A stretch of 64,000 nucleotides of DNA from Sphingopyxis macrogoltabida (GCF_001314325.1 NZ_CP009429.1:4588501-4652500), one strand, 5' to 3'; positions 43,611-53,073 are shown, counted from the stretch's first letter. Made by a program: numbers and translations. Notes: generated by a model not told the origin, from the sequence alone.

Positions 43611-46600
43611 TTAGAACTTCAGGCGTGCCGACACATAAGCGCGGCGACCGATGACGTCGTACAGCGACGGATCGGTGCCCGACTGCACGTTCGGCGCGTA
43701 CGTCGGCGGCTGCTTGTCGAACGCGTTGTTCACACCGATGCGGAAGGTCATCGCATCGACCTCGGCCTGGAGCGCGAAGTCGAAGTAGAAGACGCTGCCC
43801 GGACCGGTGAACTCTTCGCCGACATACTGGACCGCAGCGCGGTTCTTCATCCCGTCGGTGAAGCGGACGCGGGTGTCGAAGCTCAGCTCACGCGTGATGT
43901 TGAGCTTGCTGTTGAGCGTCGCCCTCCAGCGCGGGAAGCTCGTTCCCAGACCGGCGCCGAAGTAGGATGCGGTGCCCGCATAGTCCGTCTTCAGCCCACC
44001 CAGACCGACATTCTTGAAGTCGATCAGGTAGTTGAGGGCCAGGTTGAGGTTCAGCGCGCTGTCTTCGTTGATGAACGGCGTCGGCAGGCGATAGCCCAGC
44101 TGAACGTCGACACCCGAAGTCTTGACCGAACCCTGGTTCACGTTCTGGAAGTAGCCAGTGACCGGGTCACCGCCAAGTTCTTCCGGCAGGAAGATCGCGG
44201 CGATGTTGTTGTTCGACCGGGCGAGGCCAGCACAATAAGGGCTGTTTTCGTCCAGATCCGGGTTGATGTTGTTGTAGCCATAGCACGACGCGATGATTTC
44301 GTTCACGTCGGGAGCGAAGATCGTGTCCTTGATCTTGATGTTGTAATAGTCGATCGAGGCGACGAACGGACCCGATTGGAACACCGCACCGACGGTGAAG
44401 GTGTCCGACTTTTCAGGCTTCAGATTCTCGTTGCCCGTCGTCGTGATGAACGCCTGTGCGCCCGGCGTCGCGACGAACGAGTCGATCGTGCCGGCGCTGA
44501 CGCCCGTGTCGAGGCAGAGCTGACGCGCTTCGGCGCCACCGTTCTGACGGAACTGGCTGTTCACCGAGCAAGGGTCGAAAATCTGCGGGAAGCCGCCGCC
44601 GCCCGAGAAGAGTTCGCCGAAGTTCGGAGCACGAACCGAGTGCTGATAGCTGGCACGCAGACGCACCTGGTCGATCGGCGACCAGCTGATCGTACCACCG
44701 TAGGTCCAGTCACCCGACGAACCGCGGCCGCTGGTGTTCGGATCGCCATCGTCGATCAGGTTGCGGAACTTGCTCTTCGAGTGACGCGCGGTGAGCGACA
44801 GCTCGAGCGTGTCCATGATCGGCGCGCGAAGTTCGCCGAAGAAGTCGAGGAACTCGTTGGTGCCAAGGTCGGGCGTGCTGGTGTTGAAACCGGCGATCGG
44901 ACCGAAGAGAGCGCCCGGGTCGAACGCATATTTGAACTTGCGCTGTTCGACACCGAACACGACGCCCAGCGGGCCGCCCGGCAGATCGGCGAGTTCACCC
45001 GAGACATAGGCCTGGGCAACCTTCTGCGTGAACTTGGTTTGCGTCACGCCCGTTTCCGACACGAAGTCGACGCATTCCTGCGAGAGCGGCTGGATACCGA
45101 ACGGGTTGAAGCCGCCGGCGCAAAGGCTGTCGCCGCCATCGGCCGCTTCAAGCAGTTGCTGTACCTTCTGCACGTTGACGTTGCCCGTCGCGCGCTGGTC
45201 GATCGTCGTCTCGCCCCAGCTGTAATAGGCTTCGTAGCGCCAACCCGGAGCGAACTCGCCACGCAGGCCCGCGAGGCCCTGGATGACTTCGTTCTCGAGC
45301 TGCTGTTCGCGCAAGCCGGTGCCCAGGAAGCGGTAGCCAATGCGAATGCCTTCATCGGCGCCCGAGCCCGCAAGCAACGGATCATCCAGAACGCGCGAGT
45401 TCAGGAGCGACCGCAGGTCGTCCGAGACAAACGGGTTGGTCACCGGAACCACGAAACCGGTGATGCGCTGACCCACTTCGACGAGCGGCGAACGTGCGTT
45501 GAGCGCCGAGGCATCGCTGGTCGGATCGACGATGCCGGTGCTGACCGGCGTCGGCGCGAGCGCCGTTGCCGACTTGTAGTTGGTGTAACCGCCCTGCACG
45601 AAGACTTCGAACGCCGGGTTGATTTCGTACTTCGCCGTCAGGAACGCCGATTTGCGCTCGAGCGGCAGTACGAGGATGTTCACGATGTCGAAGTTGTAGC
45701 TGTAGAAGTCAGGGAAGAAGTTCAGGTTCGGGTTCGCCGGCGAGGCGAGGTCGTACCGGAAGTTCGACACATCGACCGGGCTGTTGAACGTACCGACGCC
45801 GAACAGCGAACCGTCCGAGTTAAACCCGAGCTGGTTAGCCTGCGGGGTCTGGCCCGGCGCCACGCCGTAGCTGGCGAACAGGGCGTCGATCGACGCCTGG
45901 CTGATCGGGTTGGTCGCGCTGTTCGAGAAGGAGCCCGTCGGGAACGAGCTGGTCGTCGAGGTCGCCTGCGACGCGAAGTCGCGCTGCGCCTTGATCAGGC
46001 CCTGGCGCTTCGAATATTCGGCCGAGAAGGCGATGTTACCACGGCCGTCGGCAAAGTTGCCGCCGATGATGCCGCTGAACTGATATTCGCGCGCGTCGGT
46101 CTTCGGAATCGAGTTCGAATAGTTGACGCGAAGGTCGATACCTTCGAAATTGTCCTTGAGGATCAGGTTGACGACACCCGCGATGGCGTCGGCGCCGTAA
46201 GCCGCGCCAGCGCCGCCGGTCACGATTTCGATGCGCTCGATCAGGCCCTGCGGGATCGTGTTAAGATCGACCGTCTGGTCCGATGCCGACACCATCGGAC
46301 GGCGGCCGTTGATCAGGACGAGGTTACGGTTCGAACCGAGACCGCGCAGGTTGATGTTCGACTGGCCGTTGTTGCCGGGGTTGTTCGACGTGGTGGTGCC
46401 GGCCGGATTGACCTGCGGCAGCGTGTTCAGGAAGGTGTCGAGCGTGACGTCGGCGTTTTCGACCGTCGCTTCGCCGGTGACAACCGCAACCGGGCTGTTC
46501 GATTCGAGGTTCGGACGCGCGATGCGCGAACCGGTGACGACGATCGTCGCTTCGCCTTCGTCGGCGGGCGCGTCCTGCGCCTGGACGGGAGCCGAAACCA

Positions 46601-46664
46601 TCGCGACGCCCAAGACGAGGGGCGCGGCGCTCAGTTTCAGCATGGAAAGTTGGGTTTTCTTCAC
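43611..46664 (-). CDS. TonB-dependent outer-membrane receptor (third)
   Basis: 1017 residues from GTG 46664 (M KKTQLSMLKL), with AAGGGA 7 bases upstream. Signal peptide ends at VQA-Q. TonB-box-like ATIVVTGSRIARP is followed by the plug (NLRGLGSNRNLVLINGRR, TGGAGAAYGADAIAGVVNL) and a barrel ending AYVSARLKF. The opening segment (LSAAPL, DAPADE, IVVTG-RIARP) is near-identical in layout to the receptor at 35012-38014. Codon usage in this gene is more G/A-balanced than its neighbours, as expected of a highly expressed protein. Substrate unknown; context links it to the sulfotransferase island. Confidence 0.94.
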   Translation of the reverse strand: MKKTQLSMLKLSAAPLVLGVAMVSAPVQAQDAPADEGEATIVVTGSRIARPNLESNSPVAVVTGEATVENADVTLDTFLNTLPQVNPAGTTTSNNPGNNGQSNINLRGLGSNRNLVLINGRRPMVSASDQTVDLNTIPQGLIERIEIVTGGAGAAYGADAIAGVVNLILKDNFEGIDLRVNYSNSIPKTDAREYQFSGIIGGNFADGRGNIAFSAEYSKRQGLIKAQRDFASQATSTTSSFPTGSFSNSATNPISQASIDALFASYGVAPGQTPQANQLGFNSDGSLFGVGTFNSPVDVSNFRYDLASPANPNLNFFPDFYSYNFDIVNILVLPLERKSAFLTAKYEINPAFEVFVQGGYTNYKSATALAPTPVSTGIVDPTSDASALNARSPLVEVGQRITGFVVPVTNPFVSDDLRSLLNSRVLDDPLLAGSGADEGIRIGYRFLGTGLREQQLENEVIQGLAGLRGEFAPGWRYEAYYSWGETTIDQRATGNVNVQKVQQLLEAADGGDSLCAGGFNPFGIQPLSQECVDFVSETGVTQTKFTQKVAQAYVSGELADLPGGPLGVVFGVEQRKFKYAFDPGALFGPIAGFNTSTPDLGTNEFLDFFGELRAPIMDTLELSLTARHSKSKFRNLIDDGDPNTSGRGSSGDWTYGGTISWSPIDQVRLRASYQHSVRAPNFGELFSGGGGFPQIFDPCSVNSQFRQNGGAEARQLCLDTGVSAGTIDSFVATPGAQAFITTTGNENLKPEKSDTFTVGAVFQSGPFVASIDYYNIKIKDTIFAPDVNEIIASCYGYNNINPDLDENSPYCAGLARSNNNIAAIFLPEELGGDPVTGYFQNVNQGSVKTSGVDVQLGYRLPTPFINEDSALNLNLALNYLIDFKNVGLGGLKTDYAGTASYFGAGLGTSFPRWRATLNSKLNITRELSFDTRVRFTDGMKNRAAVQYVGEEFTGPGSVFYFDFALQAEVDAMTFRIGVNNAFDKQPPTYAPNVQSGTDPSLYDVIGRRAYVSARLKF

Positions 46665-46772
46665 AGTGCAGTCCCTTGCTACTGGTGGCTAAGATACCCG
46701 GGCCCCAGCGCGAAGGCACAAACCCCCGAACAGACACCCCGATAGCGTGCGGGATGGAGGGTCATTCATCTT

Positions 46773-46834
46773 GAGTAAAGGAAATTCCCGGCGCGTTCGG
46801 CGGTTTCGGAAGTGATTGTGACGTATTTGCAACA
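46773..46834 (-). promoter_or_regulatory. Upstream element shared with the 38 kb receptor gene
   Basis: On the minus strand the stretch reads TGTTGCA at its far end, CACA in the middle and TTCCTTTACTC at the end nearest the gene, 109 bases before the GTG. It aligns gaplessly with 38119-38180. The rest of the 265-base gap to the M23 gene holds no further feature I can name. Confidence 0.55.
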
Positions 46835-46929
46835 ACCCGGAGAAACGACGAAACACAATGCGGTAGCCGCACCTGTTTCGCGACATTTTGTTTCATCGGT
46901 TACGAAATCGCTTCGGTCTCCCCGGCCGT

Positions 46930-47856
46930 TCAGTTGCCCATCGGGCCCGCAAGTTTTCCGGGATCGAGCCGCGCGTCGCGCCATTTGAGGCCCCAGTGCA
47001 TGTGCGGCCCGGTGGCGCGTCCCGTCCGGCCGACCGTTCCCAGCCGCTGCCCCTGCGCCACCCGGTCACCGACCTTCACGTCGAGCTGCTGACAATGGAG
47101 AAAGGCGCTGTTGAGACCCATGCCATGGTCGACGATGAGCAGGTTGCCCTCGAGCGTGAACGGTGCCGCCGCCGCGAGCACGACGACCCCGTCGGCGGGC
47201 GCCACGAAGGGGGTTCCCGCCGGCACCGCGACATCGGTGCCGCCGTGATAGCTGCCGGGCTTGCCCTGATAGACGCGCTGCGACCCGAAGAAGCCCGACA
47301 GGCGCCCGGTCACCGGCCAGCGGAATTGCTGCCGCCAGCCGTTCGATTCATGATCGGTCCGCCGTGCCTCGGCGATCTGGGCGAGTTCGGCGGGACGGCG
47401 GCGCTCGAACTCGGCGTCGCTCGCCGCGCTGCCGCGATAGGGCGCGTTGATATGCTCGATCCGCCAGGTCCCCGCCGCGACCGCAAGGTAACGCTCGACG
47501 GCGCGTCCGTCGGCGAGCGTGGCAACGAGGTGCTGGCCGGTTTCGGCATCGCGGTCGAAAGCGATGAGGAAGCTGCCGTCGGCAGCGACCGGCACCGCCT
47601 TGCCGTCGAGCGTCAGCGTGCGCGTATCGCCCGGCACCTGCCCGATCAGCACGCCGCCCTGTTCTGCCACGCCGCGAAAGGTGAAATCGCTGCGGACCGG
47701 GGCGCTCGGTCGCGGCACCGGTGCCGGTGTCGGCGCCGGGCTTGCGACGGGCGGCGGTGTCGGAGCGGGCGTGTCGGCGGGCGGGACGCAGCTCGCCGTG
47801 AGGATCAATAGCGGCAGCGCGGCCGCGGTGCGGAACCGGTCCTTCGTGCCCCTCAT
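46930..47856 (-). CDS. M23 peptidase lipoprotein (LytM domain)
   Basis: 308 residues from ATG 47856. Lipobox LTASC puts the lipid on Cys23. A Pro/Ala linker (24-53) is followed by a beta domain. A LytM/M23 domain then carries the zinc site His204 and Asp208 (YHGGTDVAV), the catalytic His254 (FLHCQQ), and the HxH pair ending at His287 (HMHWGLKW). All ligands are present, so active endopeptidase on peptidoglycan is likely, rather than an EnvC-like activator. Its ATG overlaps the TGA of the upstream DUF2093 gene, so it is translated as its partner. Confidence 0.93.
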   Translation of the reverse strand: MRGTKDRFRTAAALPLLILTASCVPPADTPAPTPPPVASPAPTPAPVPRPSAPVRSDFTFRGVAEQGGVLIGQVPGDTRTLTLDGKAVPVAADGSFLIAFDRDAETGQHLVATLADGRAVERYLAVAAGTWRIEHINAPYRGSAASDAEFERRRPAELAQIAEARRTDHESNGWRQQFRWPVTGRLSGFFGSQRVYQGKPGSYHGGTDVAVPAGTPFVAPADGVVVLAAAAPFTLEGNLLIVDHGMGLNSAFLHCQQLDVKVGDRVAQGQRLGTVGRTGRATGPHMHWGLKWRDARLDPGKLAGPMGN

Positions 47857-48080
47857 GCGCCGCGGGTATCGTCCAGCGCGGCCTGCACCGAAATCGCCGC
47901 CGTGGCATAGGGTTCCTGCCGCGCGACCGACCAATAGCGCAGCTCGTCGAGCCCGATCGCCACTCCGGTCACCGCGCACAGGACATGGTCGCCCGGCGAC
48001 AGGACACGAAAGCCGTTGGGTCCGTAGTGGAGGTTGGCGAGGCGGTTGCGGCTGGCGATCAACATGGTTTTTCGGTCCAT
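47853..48080 (-). CDS. DUF2093 protein
   Basis: 75 residues. The signature NLHYGPNGFRVLSPGDHVLCAVTG is the DUF2093 core found in alphaproteobacteria next to xseA, as here. A shorter start (ATG 48065) is equally possible since neither has a clear ribosome-binding site. The family is small and soluble with no established function. It overlaps the M23 gene by four bases and follows xseA by 73 bases. Confidence 0.88.
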   Translation of the reverse strand: MDRKTMLIASRNRLANLHYGPNGFRVLSPGDHVLCAVTGVAIGLDELRYWSVARQEPYATAAISVQAALDDTRGA

Positions 48081-48153
48081 TCGGTGTCGGGTCTTTGCCC
48101 GACTATAGCCATATCTGCCGCCGCAGCCACCCCCTCCCCGTTACGCCGGCGGC

Positions 48154-49602
48154 TCAGAACAGCTCGCCCTGCCCCCGCTCCGGCGATGGATCGGCAGGTT
48201 TGCGGGCCGACTTTGGCGGAGCCGGAGACGAAACTGGCGCAGGCGGCGCAGGCGTCGGATCGCCCCCGCTCACCGCAACCGGCACGTCGCCGTCGGCGAA
48301 TTGCAGCCGGAGCGCCCCTGCTTCGCGCGCCGCGCCGGCCGTCGTCACGATCGCCCCGCCCGCATCGCGCACCATCGCATAGCCGCGCGACAGCAGCGCG
48401 CGCGGGTCGAGCGAGACGAGCAGTCGCCCCAGCCCCTCAAGCAGGGCCCGGTCGCGATCCCAGCGCCGCGCGAGCAGGCCGGGGCGCAGCGCCGCACCGC
48501 GCGTCGCCAGCCGCTCGGCGACCACCGTCAGACGGTGCCGCTGCGCCCGGTCGAGCCGGTCGCCGGCATCGTCGAGCCGCTGCCGCTGCGGCGCGTAAAG
48601 CGCCTCGCGGCGTGGCAGGTGGCGCGCGAGGGCGGCAAGCCGTTCACTTGCAAGGGCCTGATGCCGGTTGGCGGCGCCGATCATGCGCCCGGCGCGATGG
48701 ATGAGCAGTTCCTGCAATTCGGCGCGCACCGGCACCGCGATCTCGGCGGCCGCCGTCGGCGTCGGCGCGCGCACGTCGGCAGCGTGATCGGCGAGCGTCA
48801 CGTCGGTTTCGTGCCCGACGGCACTGATCGTCGGGATGCGGCAATCGGCGATCGCGCGCACGACCACCTCTTCGTTGAACGCCCACAGATCCTCGATCGA
48901 GCCGCCGCCGCGGGCAACGATGACGAGGTCGGGACGCGGCACCGGCCCGCCCGGCCGGATCGCATCGAACCCGCGCACCGCATTGGCGACCTGCGCCGCG
49001 GCGCCGTCGCCCTGCACCAGCACCGGCCAGACGAGCACATGCATCGGGAAACGATCGGCGAGGCGGTGCAGGATGTCGCGGATCACCGCGCCGGTCGGCG
49101 AGGTGACGACCCCGATGACGGCGGGAAGCCGGGGCAGCGGCTGCTTGCGCGCCGGGTCGAACAGCCCCTCGGCGCCGAGCCGCGCCTTGAGCTTTTCGAA
49201 CAGGAGCATCAACGCGCCCTCGCCCGCAACCTCAAGACTGTCGACGACGAGCTGGTATTTCGAACGTCCCGGATAGGTGGTGAGCTTGCCGATCGCGATC
49301 ACCTCGATCCCGTCCTCGGGCCGGAAGGCGAGGCGCCCCGCCTGCCCCTTCCACATCACCATGTCGATCAGCGCATTATCGTCCTTCAGCGCCGCATAGA
49401 AATGCCCCGAGGCCGCGCGTTTGGCGCCCGACAGCTCGCCGCGTACCCGAACGCGCGCGAAGCCATCCTCGACCGTCCGCTTGATCGCCGCCGACAATTG
49501 GCTGACTGATAAGGCAGGCGCATTGTCCCCCGGCGCCGCCTCGGCTAACAGCCGCGCTTCGGTGCCATCGTCGGACGCCGTATCGGGAAAAGGGACAGAC
49601 AT
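48154..49602 (-). CDS. xseA: Exodeoxyribonuclease VII large subunit
   Basis: 482 residues. The OB-fold starts near residue 40 ([15 protein letters not shown]). The catalytic domain contains [37 protein letters not shown] and [28 protein letters not shown], all diagnostic. The C-terminal half carries long basic helices and a Pro-rich tail. It degrades single-stranded DNA with XseB. The ATG at 49602 overlaps the purD ATG on the other strand; it has an AGGA site 5 bases upstream, inside purD codons 3-4. A longer in-frame extension to 49680 has no family support. Confidence 0.95.
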   Translation of the reverse strand: MSVPFPDTASDDGTEARLLAEAAPGDNAPALSVSQLSAAIKRTVEDGFARVRVRGELSGAKRAASGHFYAALKDDNALIDMVMWKGQAGRLAFRPEDGIEVIAIGKLTTYPGRSKYQLVVDSLEVAGEGALMLLFEKLKARLGAEGLFDPARKQPLPRLPAVIGVVTSPTGAVIRDILHRLADRFPMHVLVWPVLVQGDGAAAQVANAVRGFDAIRPGGPVPRPDLVIVARGGGSIEDLWAFNEEVVVRAIADCRIPTISAVGHETDVTLADHAADVRAPTPTAAAEIAVPVRAELQELLIHRAGRMIGAANRHQALASERLAALARHLPRREALYAPQRQRLDDAGDRLDRAQRHRLTVVAERLATRGAALRPGLLARRWDRDRALLEGLGRLLVSLDPRALLSRGYAMVRDAGGAIVTTAGAAREAGALRLQFADGDVPVAVSGGDPTPAPPAPVSSPAPPKSARKPADPSPERGQGELF

Positions 49603-50878
49603 GAATATCCTGCTGGTGGGCTCGGGGGGCCGCGAACATGCGCTGAGCTGGCAGTTGGCGCAATCGGCGAGTTGCCGCAAGCTCTATGCCGCACCGGGCA
49701 ACCCGGGGATCGAGGCCCACGCCGAATGCGTCGCCATCGCCGCCGACGATCTCGACGGCTTGATCGCCTTCGTCCGCGCGCACGGCATCGATTTCGTCGT
49801 CGTCGGTCCCGAAGCGCCGCTCGTCGCGGGGCTTGCCGACCGGCTGCGCGCGATCGGCGTCGCGACCTTCGGCCCCTGCGCCGCGGCAGCGCGGCTCGAG
49901 GGATCGAAGGGCTTCACCAAGGACCTGTGCGCGCGTGCGTCGATCCCGACCGCCGCCTATGTCCGCTGCACCAGCGCCGAGGAAGCGCATGCGGTGCTCG
50001 AAGGTTTTGCGATCCCCGTCGTGATCAAGGCCGACGGCCTTGCCGCGGGCAAGGGCGTGATTATCGCCGAAACCGCGGCCGAAGCAACGGCCGCGATCGA
50101 CGACATGTTCGACGGCGCCTTCGGCGGCGCAGGCGCCGAGGTGGTGATCGAGGAATTCATGACCGGCGAGGAAGCGAGCTTCTTCGCGCTGTCCGACGGT
50201 ACGGACGTGATCGCATTCGGCAGCGCGCAGGATCACAAGCGCGTCGGCGACGGCGATGTCGGACCCAATACCGGCGGCATGGGCGCTTACAGCCCCGCGC
50301 CCGTGCTCACCGCCGAGCTCGAAGCCGCGGTCATGGACCGCATCATCCGGCCGACCGTCAGGGCGCTTGCCGCCGAGGGCTCGCCTTATGTCGGCGTGCT
50401 GTTCGCCGGGCTGATGCTGACCGGCGAAGGACCGAAGCTGATCGAATATAATTGCCGCTTCGGCGATCCCGAATGCCAGGTGCTGATGATGCGCTTCAGG
50501 GGCGACCTCGCGGCGCTGCTGTACGCCGCTGCCACGGGCAGCATTACCGCGGCGGAGGCGCCGGCCTTCGCGCACGACTATGCGCTCACCGTCGTGATGG
50601 CGGCGAACGGGTATCCGGGCACGCCCGAAAAGGGCGGCGCGATCCGCGACATCGCCGCGGCCGAAGCTGGCGGCGTGCGCGTTTTCCACGCCGGGACGGC
50701 GAGGGTCGACGGCGCAATCGTTGCGACGGGAGGCCGCGTCCTCAACGTCACGGCGACGGGCAAGAGCGTTACCGAAGCGCAGGCACGGGCCTACGCATCG
50801 GTCGACAAACTCGATTTCCCGACCGGTTTCTGCCGCCGCGATATCGGCTGGCGCGAGGTCGCGCGCGAGGCGGTATAG
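49601..50878 (+). CDS. purD: Phosphoribosylamine-glycine ligase
   Basis: 425 residues, the normal GARS length, third enzyme of purine synthesis and an ATP-grasp ligase. The start [17 protein letters not shown] is canonical. [11 protein letters not shown] (near 149), [12 protein letters not shown] and [12 protein letters not shown] are ATP-grasp and substrate-site motifs, and [12 protein letters not shown] supplies the metal ligands. The ribosome-binding site AGGGA is 6 bases upstream, within xseA codons. It is divergent from xseA with overlapping start codons. Confidence 0.97.
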   Translation: MNILLVGSGGREHALSWQLAQSASCRKLYAAPGNPGIEAHAECVAIAADDLDGLIAFVRAHGIDFVVVGPEAPLVAGLADRLRAIGVATFGPCAAAARLEGSKGFTKDLCARASIPTAAYVRCTSAEEAHAVLEGFAIPVVIKADGLAAGKGVIIAETAAEATAAIDDMFDGAFGGAGAEVVIEEFMTGEEASFFALSDGTDVIAFGSAQDHKRVGDGDVGPNTGGMGAYSPAPVLTAELEAAVMDRIIRPTVRALAAEGSPYVGVLFAGLMLTGEGPKLIEYNCRFGDPECQVLMMRFRGDLAALLYAAATGSITAAEAPAFAHDYALTVVMAANGYPGTPEKGGAIRDIAAAEAGGVRVFHAGTARVDGAIVATGGRVLNVTATGKSVTEAQARAYASVDKLDFPTGFCRRDIGWREVAREAV

Positions 50879-50937
50879 GCGGCGCTGGACGCGGCTGGCG
50901 CGCCCGCATAGGCTGAACGGAAAGCAGGGAGAGCAAC

Positions 50938-51672
50938 ATGACGTGGCTTCAGGAAAATTGGATCGTCGCGGTCGTCGGCCTCGTCGTCGCGGTCATACTG
51001 CTGTGGTGGCTCTTCGGCCGCAAGAAACCCGAAGAGATCGCGCCGCCGGCCGCGACTCCCGCCGAACCGCGCAAGCCGCTCGAACCGGCAAAGCCCGAGA
51101 TCGTCGCGGCCGAGCCAGCGCGCTTCAAGCCGGTCGAGCCGGCACCCGCACCGACGCCGCCGCCCGCGCCGGTCGCCAAGGCGGCGCCTCCTCCCGCACC
51201 AAAGCCCGAGCCTGCCCTCGACATTCCCGAAGAACCCTCGGTTCCGCCAGCGCCCGCAACCGAGACGCCGCCCGCCCCCGAACCCCGTCCTGCCCCGGCG
51301 CCCGAGCCCGAGCCGGAACCGGAGCGCGCCGTTCCCGAGGAACCGACCGTTCCGCCGCCGGCCCCCGAGCCCGCTCCGACGCCTTCGCCGGCGCCGGCGC
51401 CGGCCGCCGCACCGACGGCAAAGACGGACAATCTGCAATTGCTGAAAGGCGTCGGGCCCAAGATGGTCGCGCTGCTCGGCGGTCTCGGCGTGACCAGCTT
51501 TCAACAGATCGCGGACTGGACCGACGCCGATATCGCGGTGATCGATCCGCAACTCGGCGCATTCCAGGGCCGTATCGCGCGCGACAATATCGTCGATCAG
51601 GCAGGCTATCTCGCCCGCGGCGACAAGGCCGGTTTCGAAGCGAAATATGGGGCGCTCGGCGGCGAACTCTGA
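50938..51672 (+). CDS. Membrane-anchored helix-hairpin-helix protein
   Basis: 244 residues. One transmembrane helix (9-26) is followed by FGRKKPEE, which by the positive-inside rule leaves the rest in the cytosol. A long Ala/Pro/Glu linker (35-160) leads to a C-terminal domain with LLKGVGPKMVALLGGLGVTSFQQIADWTDAD, a helix-hairpin-helix like those in NuoE-type tails and DUF4332 proteins. Such domains can bind DNA or protein. There is a 59-base gap after purD; a GCAGGGAGAG site precedes the ATG. No specific function is known. Confidence 0.75.
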   Translation: MTWLQENWIVAVVGLVVAVILLWWLFGRKKPEEIAPPAATPAEPRKPLEPAKPEIVAAEPARFKPVEPAPAPTPPPAPVAKAAPPPAPKPEPALDIPEEPSVPPAPATETPPAPEPRPAPAPEPEPEPERAVPEEPTVPPPAPEPAPTPSPAPAPAAAPTAKTDNLQLLKGVGPKMVALLGGLGVTSFQQIADWTDADIAVIDPQLGAFQGRIARDNIVDQAGYLARGDKAGFEAKYGALGGEL

Positions 51673-51849
51673 TTTCGGCAGTGTTCGAGGCTTGTATCGC
51701 AAGCGCTCTTGATCGGGCGGTTTCGACCAAATGCGGACTGGCCGCTTCCAAGCGGCAAACCTAGAGAAGCGGACGTTTGAAGCCGGTGGGGCGAGAATGA
51801 CAGCTCGGGACCGGTTGCGGACATGCCGGAAAGGACTAGTAAGCTCTCC

Positions 51850-52221
51850 ATGCGAGCTGATCACTCACTTGCAGTTTTTATTGCCGCCTGCACCCTCTTG
51901 GGATGCCAGCCCGCGGAACCGACGGCATCGGCGCTGAGCATACCGTCTCTCGGCGAATGTACCGCTTCCGGCGGGACAATCGAAAAAACCGGAATGAATA
52001 GCACTCCTCGATGCGTCATTCGGACCATGGACGCCGGGAAAGTCTGCCGCGATAGTTCAGATTGCCAAGGGCGATGCCTCGTCGATGATTGGGAGGGTGA
52101 ACGGCCGCCGCGTATTGGCACGGCATCGCTTGGGAGGTGCGAGGCGTCCAACCTTACATTTGGGTGCTTCGCTGAAGTCCGCCGAGGAAAAATCGGCAGC
52201 TCCTTTTTGTGCGTGGATTGA
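51850..52221 (+). CDS. Cysteine-rich lipoprotein of unknown function
   Basis: 123 residues from ATG 51850 (MRADHSLAVF); an in-frame ATG at 51823 would add nine. The lipobox TLLGC gives lipid-modified Cys19. The mature domain contains eight more cysteines (C-TASGG, PRC, GKVC, SDC, GRC, GRC, FGC, FLC), consistent with four disulfides. The pattern DAGKVC-x5-C-x3-C recurs in uncharacterised alphaproteobacterial exported proteins. Codon use is less GC-biased than the flanking genes. It is followed by the terminator at 52281. Confidence 0.65.
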   Translation: MRADHSLAVFIAACTLLGCQPAEPTASALSIPSLGECTASGGTIEKTGMNSTPRCVIRTMDAGKVCRDSSDCQGRCLVDDWEGERPPRIGTASLGRCEASNLTFGCFAEVRRGKIGSSFLCVD

Positions 52222-52280
52222 ATGGCTGCTTTCCCACCCCAAAGCCGCCCCTCGAACCCGACGATCTTTCACGCAAAGAA

Positions 52281-52310
52281 AAAGCCCGGCGAATCGCTTC
52301 GCCGGGCTTT
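52281..52310. terminator. Bidirectional terminator
   Basis: AAAGCCCGGCGA pairs perfectly with TCGCCGGGCTTT over 12 bp around the loop ATCGCT. It is flanked by AAAGAA on the left, a T-run for the minus strand. It separates the convergent Cys-rich lipoprotein and Bax-inhibitor genes. Confidence 0.9.
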
Positions 52311-52335
52311 CCCGTTCGATTGCTTGTCAGACCGC

Positions 52336-53073
52336 TTATTCGCGGCTGCCCAGCAGGTTGAGCAGGAAGGTGAACATGTTGACGAAGTCGAGATAGAGGC
52401 TGAGCGCCCCCATGATCACCGACTTGCCGACAAAGTCGGTCCCGCGGACGTAGAAATACATGCTCTTGATCTTCTGCGTGTCATAGGCGGTCAGACCCGC
52501 GAAGACGAGCACGCCGATCACGCTGATCGCCAGGCTGAGCGCGTTCGACTGGAAGACGAAGGCGTTGAGCAGCATCGCGACGATGATGCCGAACACGCCC
52601 ATGATCAGGAAGGTGCCGAGGCCCGACAGATCCTTCTTGGTCGTATAGCCATAGAGGCTGAGGCCCATGAAGGCGGCCGCCGTCGCGAAGAAGGTCTGCG
52701 CGATCGATGCGTCGGTAAAGACGAAGAAGATCGACGCCATCGACAGGCCCATGACAACCGAGAAAGCCCAGAACAGGCCCTGTGCCGCGGTCGTCGACAG
52801 CTTGTTGATGCCGAAGCTCAGCACCATCACAAATGCCAACGGCGCGAACATGATCAGATATTTGGCCGCGCCCGGGCCGAACAGCAGGGCGGGCGCGCCT
52901 TCCCAGCGCGAAAAGAGCAGCGCGACGATGCCGGTCAGCAGCACCCCCGACGCCATGTAGTTGTAAACCGACAGCATGTACGACCGCAGCCCGGCATCGA
53001 CGGCCTGGTCCATTGCGTTCGCGCCGGCGCCAAAACCGGAAGCCGCCACATTGGGGTCGTTCCAATTCGCCAT
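52336..53073 (-). CDS. Bax inhibitor-1 / YccA family membrane protein
   Basis: 245 residues with seven hydrophobic helices after a short polar N-terminus. The family motifs YMASGVLLTGIVALLFS, MGLSLYGYTTKKDLS and the C-terminal GALSLYLDFVNMFTFLLNLLG are visible. The last is near-invariant in the family, with the Asp in the final helix. BI-1 relatives such as YetJ conduct calcium; YccA modulates FtsH. It is divergent from the thpR gene. Confidence 0.94.
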   Translation of the reverse strand: MANWNDPNVAASGFGAGANAMDQAVDAGLRSYMLSVYNYMASGVLLTGIVALLFSRWEGAPALLFGPGAAKYLIMFAPLAFVMVLSFGINKLSTTAAQGLFWAFSVVMGLSMASIFFVFTDASIAQTFFATAAAFMGLSLYGYTTKKDLSGLGTFLIMGVFGIIVAMLLNAFVFQSNALSLAISVIGVLVFAGLTAYDTQKIKSMYFYVRGTDFVGKSVIMGALSLYLDFVNMFTFLLNLLGSRE

